Assembly (NCBI GenBank): GCA_017483735.1
Contig: JAFUVF010000053.1
Span: 20,902 to 84,901 of the forward strand
Origin: Lachnospiraceae bacterium
GTDB taxonomy: Bacteria > Bacillota > Clostridia > Lachnospirales > Lachnospiraceae
Direction of reading: 5' to 3'
DNA: 64,000 nt
Shown piece by piece: positions 53,326 to 61,767 of this stretch (position 1 is the first letter of the stretch; every line of letters starts with the position of its first letter). A model generated the notes under the pieces. The model worked only from the letters and a program-made list of their open reading frames with translations, searched no databases and was not told the origin of the DNA. Made by a program: the position numbers and the translations under genes.

Positions 53326-55425
53326 ATGTTTGAGGAAAAAGGGGTAAACAAAATATTATATGGCGGAGATTACAACCCTGAGCAGTGGGATGAGGAAACC
53401 AGGGATGAAGATATGGTTCTCCTTCCCAAGGCAGGAGTGGATATTGTGACATTGAATGTCTTTTCGTGGGCGAAGCTGCAGCCTGCGGAAAAGGTCTATG
53501 ATTTTTCTGATTTGGACAGTATCGTGAAAAAAGTTACCGCCGCCGGAATGAAGATATGTATGGGTACAGCTACGGCTGCCTATCCGGCATGGATGGCGAA
53601 GAAATATCCTGATATACTGCGTGTGGATTTCGAGGGAAGGAAGCTTAAGTTTGGAAAGAGACACAACGCCTGTCCAAATTCCCCTACATACAGAAAGTTT
53701 TCTCCGCACCTTGCAAGAAAGCTTGCGGAGCATTACAAGAATCAGGACAATATTGTCATATGGCATATAAACAATGAATACGGCGGCTCATGCTATTGCG
53801 AGAACTGCGAGAAGGCTTTCAGAGAGTGGCTTAAGAATAAATACAAGACCTTGGATGCCTTAAATGATGCATGGAACACCCCCTTCTGGAGTCATACATT
53901 TTACGATTGGGATGAAATTGTGCTGCCCAATGCGCTTACCGAGTATCAATACGGAAGCAAAAAAAGCCAGCTTCCCGGCATATCTCTGGACTATATGCGC
54001 TTTAACTCGGATTCCATATTGCAGAATTATATTGACGAGAGGGATGCGATAAGAAGCGAGATACCGGATGCTCTTTGCACTACAAATATGATGAATGCAT
54101 TCAAGGGGCTGGACTACAGAAAATGGGCGAAGGAGATAGACATAGCATCCTGGGACAATTATCCTCAGAGGTTTACCGAGCCCCATTATGACGCATTCGC
54201 CCATGAGCTTATCAGGGGATTAAAGGGAGGAAAGCCATTTATGCTGATGGAGCAGTCGCCGTCAGTCACAAACTGGCTTCCCATAAACAGTCTGAAACGT
54301 CCCGGAGAGATGAGGCGCTACAGCTATGTGGCAGCGGCGCACGGTGCGGATACCATTATGTTCTTCCAGATGAGGCAGGCGCCCGCCAGTGCGGAGATGT
54401 ATCACGGTGCGATAATCGACCATTCCGGCAGGGATGATACGAGGATATTTAAGGAAATTTCGGCGCTGGGAGAGGAGCTAAAGGCCCTTAAGGATAATAC
54501 TCTGGGGGGTAAAGCGCATGCAGAATGCGCAATAATATTTGACTGGGATAACTGGTGGGCGTTAGAGGATACGCCGGGGATCCCGGATACGGTAAAGTAC
54601 CTTGATGAGGTGCTAAAATATTACAGAGCTCTCTATGAAAGCAGTATTTCCGTGGATATAATAGGCTCGGAGGATGATTTGTCAAAATACAAGCTGGTGA
54701 TAGCTCCCACCTATTATATGGTTTGCGAAAATACAGTAAAGCGCTTTGAGGAGTATGTGGAAAAGGGCGGAAATCTCATATTTACGTTCATATCCGGCTA
54801 TGTGGATGAAAACGGACACATACTTAGGGGAGGATATCCCGGAACATTGAAAAAGCTTATCGGGGCACGCATTGAAGAGACGGATCAGCTCTATGAAAAT
54901 ATGGAGAGCTTTGAGTGTGAGGGAGTGCGTATACCGGAAAAAATAGTGGAGTCTCACAATTCCTTCAAGTACAAGGGTACCGAGTATCCGGCGCATATTG
55001 TCTGCGATATTGTCTATCCTGAGGAAGCGGAAGCCCTCGCAGGATTTATGAGCGATTTTTATAAGGGTCAGCCTGCAATCACGAAAAACTGCCTTGGAAA
55101 AGGATGTACCTATTATGTGGCAACCTCCTCCGAAGCGAGGTTTTATGCGGAATTTATAGCTGATATCTGCGATTATGCGGGCATAAAGGATGTGTTTGAC
55201 AAGGCTCCGGTGCCTGTAAATAGCTGGAACGGCATAGAGATTGCGGCAAGGGATAAGGGCGATATTCGAATTTATTATATTATCAATCATACAAATGAAG
55301 AAAAGGAGCTTGAATTTCCGTATGAAGGGGAGGAGCTTCTTTCGCAGGAGAAGGTAATCAAGGGACAGAAGCTGAAGCTTTCCCCCGTTGATGTGAAGCT
55401 TATAAAAGTCGCCTCCCGAGATTGA
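53326..55425 (+). CDS. GH42 beta-galactosidase
   Basis: 699 residues, typical for glycoside hydrolase family 42. The TIM-barrel domain opens with LYGGDYNPEQWDEETRDEDM. The acid/base Glu lies in HINNEYGG (about 151) and the nucleophile Glu in FMLMEQSPSVTNW (about 309). Cys in NACPNS and CYCENC fit the structural zinc site of many GH42 enzymes. A trimerisation domain and a C-terminal beta-sandwich follow. No signal peptide is present, so it acts inside the cell on imported galactosides, giving galactose for GalK. GAGGG precedes the ATG. Confidence 0.95.
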   Translation: MFEEKGVNKILYGGDYNPEQWDEETRDEDMVLLPKAGVDIVTLNVFSWAKLQPAEKVYDFSDLDSIVKKVTAAGMKICMGTATAAYPAWMAKKYPDILRVDFEGRKLKFGKRHNACPNSPTYRKFSPHLARKLAEHYKNQDNIVIWHINNEYGGSCYCENCEKAFREWLKNKYKTLDALNDAWNTPFWSHTFYDWDEIVLPNALTEYQYGSKKSQLPGISLDYMRFNSDSILQNYIDERDAIRSEIPDALCTTNMMNAFKGLDYRKWAKEIDIASWDNYPQRFTEPHYDAFAHELIRGLKGGKPFMLMEQSPSVTNWLPINSLKRPGEMRRYSYVAAAHGADTIMFFQMRQAPASAEMYHGAIIDHSGRDDTRIFKEISALGEELKALKDNTLGGKAHAECAIIFDWDNWWALEDTPGIPDTVKYLDEVLKYYRALYESSISVDIIGSEDDLSKYKLVIAPTYYMVCENTVKRFEEYVEKGGNLIFTFISGYVDENGHILRGGYPGTLKKLIGARIEETDQLYENMESFECEGVRIPEKIVESHNSFKYKGTEYPAHIVCDIVYPEEAEALAGFMSDFYKGQPAITKNCLGKGCTYYVATSSEARFYAEFIADICDYAGIKDVFDKAPVPVNSWNGIEIAARDKGDIRIYYIINHTNEEKELEFPYEGEELLSQEKVIKGQKLKLSPVDVKLIKVASRD

Positions 55426-55450
55426 AAGGTCAGAGGCATTGTGCTAAACT
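55422..55450 (+). promoter_or_regulatory. Internal promoter for galK-galT
   Basis: TTGAAA (55422-55427), a 17-base spacer and TAAACT (55445-55450). The -35 box overlaps the GH42 stop codon. AAGGAGAAG before the ATG at 55494 is a good ribosome site. Confidence 0.5.
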
Positions 55451-55493
55451 CTTTACAGAGCATTTAAATCTATGACTATTAAGGAGAAGCGAT

Positions 55494-56681
55494 ATGGGCG
55501 ATACCGACAGTAAGATAAAAAATGAGCTTTTGGAGGATTTTTCCAAGGTTTTCGGCGATAATGACGGTGTGAGGGTATTTTTTGCGCCGGGAAGGGTCAA
55601 TCTCATAGGGGAGCATACCGATTATAACGGCGGGCATGTATTTCCCTGTGCCCTTACTCTTGGGTGCTATGGCGCCGCAAGAAAAAGAAGCGACAGGAAG
55701 CTTAGGTTCTATTCAAAGAATTTTGAAGAGCTTGGAATCATAGAGTCGTCACTTGATGAATTAACGCCGGACGAGAGGGCGCATTGGACGAATTATCCCA
55801 AGGGCGTGATGTGGGCCTTCGAGGGCAGGGGGATGAAGGCTGATACAGGTCTGGACTTGCTTTTGTACGGAACCATTCCCGGAGGGAGCGGGCTCTCGTC
55901 CTCTGCGGCGTTGGAGGTGCTGACAGGTTATATTTTAAGAGATTTCTATGGCTTTGATGTGACAAATACCGACCTTGCCCTTATCGGGCAGTATTCCGAG
56001 AATAATTTCAACGGAATGAACTGCGGAATAATGGATCAGTTTGCATCCGCAATGGGAAAGAAGGATAATGCGATATTTTTGAATACCGCAGACCTTTCCT
56101 TTGAGTATGCGCCCCTTGTGTTAAAGGGAGAAAAGATTGTGGTTACGAACTCAAAGGTTAAGCACAGTCTTGTGGATTCCGCATACAATGAGAGGCGGAG
56201 CCAGTGCGAGCAGGCGCTTAAGGAGCTGCAGAGCGTAGTCGATATCAAGACTCTTGGAGACCTTTCCGAGGAGGAGTTTGAGAAGAATAAAGGCGCAGTA
56301 AAGGATGAGATATGCAGAAGGCGCACAAAGCATGCCGTATATGAGAACAGGCGCACAATCAAGGCTATCGAGGCGCTTAAGAAGAATGATATAGCTGAGT
56401 TTGGAAGGCTTATCAATTTATCCCACGTATCCTTAAGAGATGATTTCGAGGTGTCATGCCCGGAGGTGGATGTGTTGGTGGATGCCGCATGGAAGGTTAC
56501 AGGCTGCATCGGCTCACGTATCACGGGAGGCGGCTTTGGAGGCTGCAGCGTAAGCATAGTAAAGAACGAAGCGGTTGATGAATTCAAGGAGAAGCTTACC
56601 GCAGCATACAGGGAGAAGGTAGGAAAAGAGCCGGAATTCTATGTTGTTGAGGCAGGCGACGGACCGAGAGAAATAATATAG
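55494..56681 (+). CDS. galK: Galactokinase
   Basis: 395-residue GHMP kinase that phosphorylates galactose at C1. The galactokinase signature GRVNLIGEHTDYNGGHVF is intact, the ATP loop is IPGGSGLSSSAALEV, and the third GHMP motif is ITGGGFGGCSVSIV. The catalytic Asp is expected in NGMNCGIMDQFASAMGK. It acts after the GH42 enzyme and before GalT in the Leloir pathway. galT starts 31 bases after its stop. Confidence 0.97.
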   Translation: MGDTDSKIKNELLEDFSKVFGDNDGVRVFFAPGRVNLIGEHTDYNGGHVFPCALTLGCYGAARKRSDRKLRFYSKNFEELGIIESSLDELTPDERAHWTNYPKGVMWAFEGRGMKADTGLDLLLYGTIPGGSGLSSSAALEVLTGYILRDFYGFDVTNTDLALIGQYSENNFNGMNCGIMDQFASAMGKKDNAIFLNTADLSFEYAPLVLKGEKIVVTNSKVKHSLVDSAYNERRSQCEQALKELQSVVDIKTLGDLSEEEFEKNKGAVKDEICRRRTKHAVYENRRTIKAIEALKKNDIAEFGRLINLSHVSLRDDFEVSCPEVDVLVDAAWKVTGCIGSRITGGGFGGCSVSIVKNEAVDEFKEKLTAAYREKVGKEPEFYVVEAGDGPREII

Positions 56682-56727
56682 ATAAATTTTCGGACTACGA
56701 AATATCCAAAAGATGGAGAGATTTGAA

Positions 56728-58227
56728 ATGATACATGATTATGTGCGCAGGCTCACTGAATACGCCCTTGCGACGGAGCTTATTCATGAAGATGATGTCA
56801 TCTATACCGTAAACCGCATAATAGAGGCGCTTGGAATCGACGAATATGAAGGAGAGCTTCCGACAAAGCCGGACTCCGTACCGGAGCTTGAACCCGTTTT
56901 GAAGGGACTCCTTGATTATGCATACGCAAAGGGGCTTATCGAGGATTCCATAGTGTATCGTGACCTCTTTGATACGAAGCTCATGGGACTTTTGGTGCCC
57001 AGACCGAGTGAGGTCATAAGCAGATTTAAAGCTATATATGATAATGACGGCGCCCTTGCCGCTACAAAATATTATTATGATCTGAGCCGCAACTCCGATT
57101 ATATCCGCCGCTATCGCATCAAAAAGGATATGAAATGGACGGCATCCACAGAGTACGGAGAGCTTGATATTACCATAAATCTGTCCAAGCCCGAGAAGGA
57201 TCCGAAGGCTATAGCTGCCGCAAAGCTTGCAAAGCAGGCAGGATATCCGAAGTGCCTTCTCTGTATGGAGAATGTAGGATATGCCGGAAGGATAAATCAT
57301 CCGGCAAGACAGAACCACAGGGTCATTCCCGTGACAATCAACGGAAGCAATTGGGGCTTTCAATATTCGCCCTATGTGTATTATAACGAGCACTGCATTG
57401 TGTTCAATTCCGAGCACATTCCAATGAAGATAGAAAGGGCTGCATTTTCCAAGCTCTTTGATTTCGTAAAGCAGTTCCCGCATTATTTTGTGGGCTCCAA
57501 TGCCGACCTTCCCATTGTGGGAGGCTCAATTCTCTCCCATGACCATTTTCAGGGAGGACATTATGAGTTTGCGATGGCGAAGGCGCCCGTGGAGGAGTTT
57601 GTGCGCTTTGAGGGCTTTGATGATGTGAAGGTAGGGATAGTCAAATGGCCCATGTCCGTCATAAGGCTTTCGGGACAGGATACGGAAAGAATAATCGGGC
57701 TTGCGGACAGAATACTCAACAAATGGAGGAGTTATACGGACGAGGCGGCTTTTATCTATGCAGAGACAGACGGCGAGCCTCACAATACAATCACGCCCAT
57801 TGCAAGGAAGCGTGGAGAGGATTATGAGCTTGATCTTGTGTTGAGGAATAATATTACTACAAAGGAGCACCCCTTGGGGGTTTATCATCCGCATGCAAGG
57901 CTCCATCATATAAAAAAGGAAAATATCGGGCTTATAGAGGTAATGGGACTTGCCGTGCTTCCTGCAAGGCTTGTAAATGAGCTTGAAGCGTTAAAGCAGG
58001 GAATTATTTCCGGAGCCGACCTTGCCGCAGATGAGCTTACGGCTAAGCATAAGGACTGGGTGGAGGAATTTACGCCCAAATATGATAAGATTACCGCAGA
58101 AAATGTGGAGGATATCCTTAAAAAGGAAATCGGAAATGTCTTTATGGAGGTGCTTTTGGATGCGGGAGTTTATAAGCGCACGCCGGAGGGGAAGGAAGCC
58201 TTCTTAAGATTTGTAAGAGAGGTTTAA
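56728..58227 (+). CDS. galT: UDP-glucose--hexose-1-phosphate uridylyltransferase, class 2
   Basis: 499 residues, the Firmicute class 2 GalT. Typical stretches are PRPSEVISRFKAIYD, CLLCMENVGYAGRINHPARQ and the region VGGSILSHDHFQGGHYEFA, which carries the His-x-His of the uridylyl-transfer site. It exchanges UMP between UDP-glucose and galactose-1-phosphate. galE is not in the window. The ATG at 56728 has GGAGAG seven bases upstream. An ATG at 56713 lies before that site. Confidence 0.95.
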   Translation: MIHDYVRRLTEYALATELIHEDDVIYTVNRIIEALGIDEYEGELPTKPDSVPELEPVLKGLLDYAYAKGLIEDSIVYRDLFDTKLMGLLVPRPSEVISRFKAIYDNDGALAATKYYYDLSRNSDYIRRYRIKKDMKWTASTEYGELDITINLSKPEKDPKAIAAAKLAKQAGYPKCLLCMENVGYAGRINHPARQNHRVIPVTINGSNWGFQYSPYVYYNEHCIVFNSEHIPMKIERAAFSKLFDFVKQFPHYFVGSNADLPIVGGSILSHDHFQGGHYEFAMAKAPVEEFVRFEGFDDVKVGIVKWPMSVIRLSGQDTERIIGLADRILNKWRSYTDEAAFIYAETDGEPHNTITPIARKRGEDYELDLVLRNNITTKEHPLGVYHPHARLHHIKKENIGLIEVMGLAVLPARLVNELEALKQGIISGADLAADELTAKHKDWVEEFTPKYDKITAENVEDILKKEIGNVFMEVLLDAGVYKRTPEGKEAFLRFVREV

Positions 58228-58289
58228 ATTTCTGTCATAAGAACATGTGTAGACGGTAATTGACAGAAGCCGCTGACATTCATAATAAA

Positions 58290-58335
58290 GAGCAGGAAAT
58301 GTGGAATAAATCCGCAATAATCCTGCTCCTTTTTT
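58290..58335 (+). terminator. Intrinsic terminator of the galactoside operon
   Basis: GAGCAGGA (58290-58297) pairs with TCCTGCTC (58321-58328), with an inner TG-x-GGA/TCC-x-CA stem, and CTTTTTT follows. It lies 11 bases before the left inverted repeat. It may also stop transcripts leaving the element leftward, although the A-rich side on the minus strand is weaker. Confidence 0.88.
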
Positions 58336-58345
58336 GTGCAAAACA

Positions 58346-58375
58346 TTTCGCAAAATTAGGCTTTGACGATAAGGA
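58346..58375 (+). repeat. Left 30-base inverted repeat (candidate inversion site)
   Basis: Its reverse complement occurs at 61143-61172 with three mismatches (positions 6, 11 and 30). The shared core is AGGCTTTGACGATAAGG. Inside it, CAAA and TTTG arms flank a 7-base centre, as expected for a tyrosine recombinase core site. The pair encloses the recombinase and Rpn genes. Confidence 0.85.
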
Positions 58376-58398
58376 CACGCCCATTCAATCCAAATTTC

Positions 58399-58427
58399 AT
58401 TTTACACGTAAAACACATAGTTTTCAA
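58399..58427 (-). promoter_or_regulatory. Outward-facing promoter inside the left repeat
   Basis: On the minus strand TTGAAA (58427-58422), a 17-base spacer and TAAAAT (58404-58399), with +1 near 58392. It now fires left through the repeat toward the 3' end of galT. If the repeat-flanked segment inverted, it would point to loaP. Confidence 0.65.
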
Positions 58428-58435
58428 GTATAATA

Positions 58436-58470
58436 TTTGACAATTTGTACAATCCACCGTTTTTGTCAAA
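58436..58470. repeat. 8-base inverted repeat between the two divergent promoters
   Basis: TTTGACAA (58436-58443) and TTGTCAAA (58463-58470), centre to centre 27 bases. The right half overlaps the -35 box of the recombinase promoter. It is a candidate recombinase arm site or autoregulatory operator. Confidence 0.5.
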
Positions 58471-58490
58471 AAAGAACACATCAGTATACA
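58463..58490 (+). promoter_or_regulatory. Promoter of the tyrosine recombinase gene
   Basis: TTGTCA (58463-58468), a 16-base spacer and TATACA (58485-58490), giving a leader of about 137 bases. It diverges from the outward-facing promoter at 58399-58427. The leader shows no gene. Confidence 0.55.
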
Positions 58491-58633
58491 TTAATTATCG
58501 GACTGACTGCCCGATTCCTTTATAGTAACTAAAAAAATTCCAGCAGGCTGACGTGAGCAAACGCAGCAGATGAGCAGAATCCTGTCTTATTCGCCGTCTG
58601 AAATTGCGTCAGCGAGAAGAAAGGAGTGCAGTC

Positions 58634-59767
58634 ATGCCAAGAAAAGGAGAAAATATCTATCACAGAAAGGATGGGCGCTGGGAGGCACGCTATATATGCG
58701 GGAGGGATGGAAACGGCAGGGCAATCTATAAATCCGTCTATGCCGCCAGCTATACGGAAGCAAGACGGAAGAAAGCTGAAGCGATGCGGAAAATCACGGA
58801 CAGGGCAGTATTAAATCAGACGAAAGCAGGCACATTTGCTACAGTGGCACGGGACTGGGTCAATTCAAATTCCTGTCATTGGAAGGAGTCTACGAAATGC
58901 CGGTATCAAGAAAAGCTGAATAATTACATTCTTCCGATATTTGGGGAAAGAGAGCTTTCTGATGTATCTACCAAGGAAATTGAGGATTTCATAGTCCTTA
59001 TCAGGACTAATGGCTTTTCAGGCAGAGAACCCCTTGGATCAAGCGCATCCTCAATGGTGCTTACAATTCTGCGTCAGCTCAGGCTTTGGGCGCTAAAAGC
59101 AGATTGTCAGGTGCGTTACTCTGCGGAATACATAAAAATACGCCAGCAGAAGACAGGAACCAGAGTGTTTTCAGAGAAGGAAGAGCGAATCTTGATCGAA
59201 GCGCTTAAGAGAAATATGGACGAAACGGGCGCAGGTGTTCTGACCAGTCTTTTTACCGGAATCCGCATAGGCGAGCTATGTGCCCTTAAGGGCGATAATA
59301 TCGATCTGGAAAGCGGCATTCTGCATATCTGCGAAACATTGCAGCGTCTGCCGGTATATGATGGAGGGAATGAACAGAGGAAAACTATAATTCGCATTGA
59401 TACGCCAAAGAGTGACGGTTCCATCAGGGACATACCATTGAATCCGGAGCTTGTTAATATTCTAAAGCCCTTTGTAAAGCCGGGGACATATCTTCTTACC
59501 GGAGACAGGGAAAAGTTTGTAGAACCCCGCACAATGGAATATCGCTTTAATTCCATCTTGAAAAAGTGTGGTTTGAAGCAGGCAGGCTTTCACAGCACCC
59601 GTCGCACTTTCGCCAGTCGCTGCATTGAGCGTGGAATGGACCCGAAGACCTTATCTGAGATTCTTGGTCATGCCAGTGTAGCCACTACCCTGGATCTGTA
59701 TGTTAGGATCAATATCCAGCGCAAGGCCGAAAGCCTAAACCTGCTATCTGACTTATTAGCCGTGTGA
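58634..59767 (+). CDS. Tyrosine-type site-specific recombinase
   Basis: 377-residue phage-integrase-family enzyme. The N-terminal AP2-like arm-binding domain (IYHRKDGRWEARYICGRD, about 8-50) and a SAM-like core-binding domain (about 65-165) precede the catalytic domain. Visible catalytic residues are Arg in SLFTGIRIGELCALKG, the His-x-x-Arg in HSTRRTF, a second His in LGHASVATTLDLY and the nucleophile Tyr in that last motif. No excisionase or other phage or ICE gene is near. The flanking 30-base inverted repeats argue for inversion rather than integration. The ATG at 58634 has AAGGAG seven bases upstream. Confidence 0.93.
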   Translation: MPRKGENIYHRKDGRWEARYICGRDGNGRAIYKSVYAASYTEARRKKAEAMRKITDRAVLNQTKAGTFATVARDWVNSNSCHWKESTKCRYQEKLNNYILPIFGERELSDVSTKEIEDFIVLIRTNGFSGREPLGSSASSMVLTILRQLRLWALKADCQVRYSAEYIKIRQQKTGTRVFSEKEERILIEALKRNMDETGAGVLTSLFTGIRIGELCALKGDNIDLESGILHICETLQRLPVYDGGNEQRKTIIRIDTPKSDGSIRDIPLNPELVNILKPFVKPGTYLLTGDREKFVEPRTMEYRFNSILKKCGLKQAGFHSTRRTFASRCIERGMDPKTLSEILGHASVATTLDLYVRINIQRKAESLNLLSDLLAV

Positions 59768-59777
59768 ATTTTCGTCA
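59738..59777 (+). repeat. Direct repeat covering the recombinase 3' end, copy 1
   Basis: Forty bases that include the last ten codons and stop of the recombinase recur at 61065-61104, with three or four differences. The second copy lies beyond the Rpn gene. Confidence 0.85.
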
Positions 59778-59864
59778 GCTTACTAATGACCAGAATATAG
59801 AAAAAGAGCAGAAGGCTATAGATATGCGCAATAGCCTTCTGCGCCTTTTGTAAATACTAATTGC

Positions 59865-60959
59865 TTACAGACGAGTTATCATACCTCTGTACATCGGGCG
59901 CTGCTCCGATGGAATACTTAACAGATCCATAGCCTGTTCTATTGTGTATTTCAGCTTCGTCATAATCTCCTTAATATGGGCGACTGTGGCACTTTCTACG
60001 CCCTCCTCTCTGCCTTCCTCTCTGCCTTCCTCTCTGCCTTCCTCACGACCTTCTTGTTTAAACATTTCCATTGCTTCCGCTTCGTTATACTCTGTCAAAC
60101 ACATATCCTTTACCTCCGCTCTATTCGCCACAATAAACTCCTTGATTACGAAATCATCCGGCATTTCATCTATCGCTTTGTCAAATGCTGGTTCAATTCC
60201 AGGACGACCACCTATTTCATTCGGCTGATTATATTCTCTAATCTTTGCCACAAACCATGAATACTCCTCCAAGGGCTTACATGCTCTTAGCATTTCTGCA
60301 TTATGTCCGAAATTAATGTTAATCATCCGAACCTTCGCCTCTATATCAGGGTCAGCCTGTTTAAACAAACGCTCCACTTCGACTTCAACCTGTTCAAGTG
60401 AAAGAGCTGTATTTTTAGCCTGGATACCACGTCTTATTTCTTCCTTAAACGCATCGGAGAGTCTTAAAATCACTTCGTCTTCTTGCTTATCCTCTCCATT
60501 ATAAAAGCATACCAATTTAGGAATCGGTAAGGGTATAAGTTTCTTTCCGTATCTATTCAGCTTTGCCATATAGATAAATTTATCATACAGCTTGCCTGCA
60601 TACATAAATTCACGAACAGGCATATTTCTGTTTAGAGAGGATTGTTGCTCATATAGCTCCATTGTTCTGTATAGATTGATAACATCAGATACCAACAAGG
60701 AGAGGTCATTCTTCATTCCGAGGTAAACAGCGTCTTCAATCGTATTGATTGTTATATCTTCAAGATTAGTATGCTTTGTACCGCTGATTGCATTATAGAG
60801 CTCTAAAGTCCAAGCCTTGTGTTCCTCTCTGCCGAAGATAAAACCAAATAATCTGGATTTATACTCTCTGCTCTCCTTACCCTTAAGTTTTTCTTCCAAT
60901 TCCTGAATTTTGGCTAGCAGCTCTTCAATAGTCGACTTTGCAGGCTCATTTTCAGTCAC
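59865..60959 (-). CDS. Rpn-family recombination-promoting nuclease / putative transposase
   Basis: 364-residue member of the Rpn (PD-(D/E)XK, formerly transposase_31) family. A charged N-terminal helix (TIEELLAKIQELEEKLKGKE) precedes the nuclease-like core. DLSLLVSDVINLYRTMELYE followed by QQSSLN is the likely D-x-n-E-x-Q active-site region. The C-terminal part has REFMYAGKLYDKFIY and IPLPIPKLVCFYNG, common in this family, then a Glu-Gly-Arg repeat tract. Rpn proteins have been linked to RecA-independent recombination and to defence; which applies here is unknown. The GTG at 60959 has AGGAGG ten bases upstream, while a GTG at 60968 is too close to it. Confidence 0.85.
   Translation of the reverse strand: MTENEPAKSTIEELLAKIQELEEKLKGKESREYKSRLFGFIFGREEHKAWTLELYNAISGTKHTNLEDITINTIEDAVYLGMKNDLSLLVSDVINLYRTMELYEQQSSLNRNMPVREFMYAGKLYDKFIYMAKLNRYGKKLIPLPIPKLVCFYNGEDKQEDEVILRLSDAFKEEIRRGIQAKNTALSLEQVEVEVERLFKQADPDIEAKVRMININFGHNAEMLRACKPLEEYSWFVAKIREYNQPNEIGGRPGIEPAFDKAIDEMPDDFVIKEFIVANRAEVKDMCLTEYNEAEAMEMFKQEGREEGREEGREEGREEGVESATVAHIKEIMTKLKYTIEQAMDLLSIPSEQRPMYRGMITRL
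60005..60052. repeat. 12-base tandem repeat inside the Rpn gene
   Basis: Three perfect copies of CCTCTCTGCCTT (60005-60040) and one degenerate copy (60041-60052). On the coding strand they encode Glu-Gly-Arg-Glu units. The period is a multiple of three, so slippage would change length without breaking the frame. Confidence 0.9.
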
Positions 60960-61064
60960 AACAACCACACCTCCTCTCTATAGTCATGTATAAAATCTTT
61001 AGCAAATAATTCTGATTAAAGTATATCATGACAGCATGATTATTTCCATAAAATTCTGAATCTG

Positions 61065-61104
61065 AACCTGCTATCCGACTTATTAGCCGTATGAATTTTC
61101 GTCA
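61065..61104 (+). pseudogene. Remnant 3' end of a second recombinase gene
   Basis: The frame reads LNLLSDLLAV and stop, identical to the recombinase C-terminus, with synonymous changes (TCC for TCT, GTA for GTG). It is 39 bases upstream of the right inverted repeat. It suggests either a former tandem recombinase gene or insertion of the Rpn segment with duplication of its target. Confidence 0.85.
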
Positions 61105-61142
61105 ATGTCATATGAAATGCAGCAGTTATAGGAGTTCTATAG

Positions 61143-61172
61143 GCCTTATCGTCAAAGCCTAGTTTTACGAAA
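61143..61172 (-). repeat. Right 30-base inverted repeat (candidate inversion site)
   Basis: Reverse complement of 58346-58375 with 27 of 30 bases the same. The repeat ends 28 bases before the loaP start codon. Confidence 0.85.
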
Positions 61173-61200
61173 GGTTGTTGGAATCCATTGGTGGCAGAAC

Positions 61201-61767
61201 GTGAAAAGATGGTTTGTGATTCAGACGCTAAAGGGGCAGGAAAATAAAATTTCGAATGAAGTCAGAAATGAAATAGCAGAAGCAAATGAGGATGTTTTCA
61301 TCCTAGAAAACGAGAAAGAATACAAGATAAAAGGCGAATGGATAAAGGGCAGAAAACCATTCTTCCCCGGATACATCTTCGTGGATATGGAGGAAGATAA
61401 AGCAGAAGATTTCAATATAAGACTGCGAAAAAGAAGACATAAGCTGATAGATGTGGATGGCGTGGTTACCCCTGTCAAGCCGGAGGAACAGGACTATCTG
61501 ATGCGCCTGGGAGGCGAAGATCATATCATACACCATTCGGAAGGATTCCGCATAGATGATTATGTGTTGATAACCTCCGGTTCATTTAAAGGGTTTAACG
61601 GCGAGATTAAAAAGCTGGATCGCCACCATAGACAGGCGAAGGTATGTGTGCCGCTGCTGGGTAAGGCTATAGAGGTTGAAATAGGACTTGAGATTATAGA
61701 AAATAAGACATTTAATGAGCTTACGCTGGAAGAAAAACTAAAACGGCTGGCAAAGATTGTGGACTGA
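61201..61767 (+). CDS. loaP: LoaP-type NusG paralog, processive antiterminator
   Basis: 188-residue NusG-family protein with an N-terminal NGN domain (KRWFVIQTLKGQENKISNEV, then GRKPFFPGYIFVDMEE) and a C-terminal KOW domain (YVLITSGSFKGFNGEIKKLD, about 118-175). The family differs from housekeeping NusG and is typical of LoaP, which binds RNA polymerase and a leader RNA hairpin to suppress termination in long polysaccharide or antibiotic operons. Only a weak GGTGG precedes the GTG start, and no promoter is visible between the right inverted repeat and the gene. No long operon follows in the window. Confidence 0.88.
   Translation: MKRWFVIQTLKGQENKISNEVRNEIAEANEDVFILENEKEYKIKGEWIKGRKPFFPGYIFVDMEEDKAEDFNIRLRKRRHKLIDVDGVVTPVKPEEQDYLMRLGGEDHIIHHSEGFRIDDYVLITSGSFKGFNGEIKKLDRHHRQAKVCVPLLGKAIEVEIGLEIIENKTFNELTLEEKLKRLAKIVD

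Noticed and set aside
58634..59767. Integrase of a prophage or integrative element
   Set aside because: No phage, conjugation, relaxase or excisionase genes and no direct att-like repeats spanning a cargo were seen. The inverted 30-base repeats fit an inversion system better.
59865..60959. Calling the Rpn gene and the 30-base repeats an insertion sequence with terminal inverted repeats
   Set aside because: The repeats enclose a tyrosine recombinase as well, no target-site duplication was found at their outer ends, and Rpn proteins are not known to use such ends. It remains a weaker alternative.
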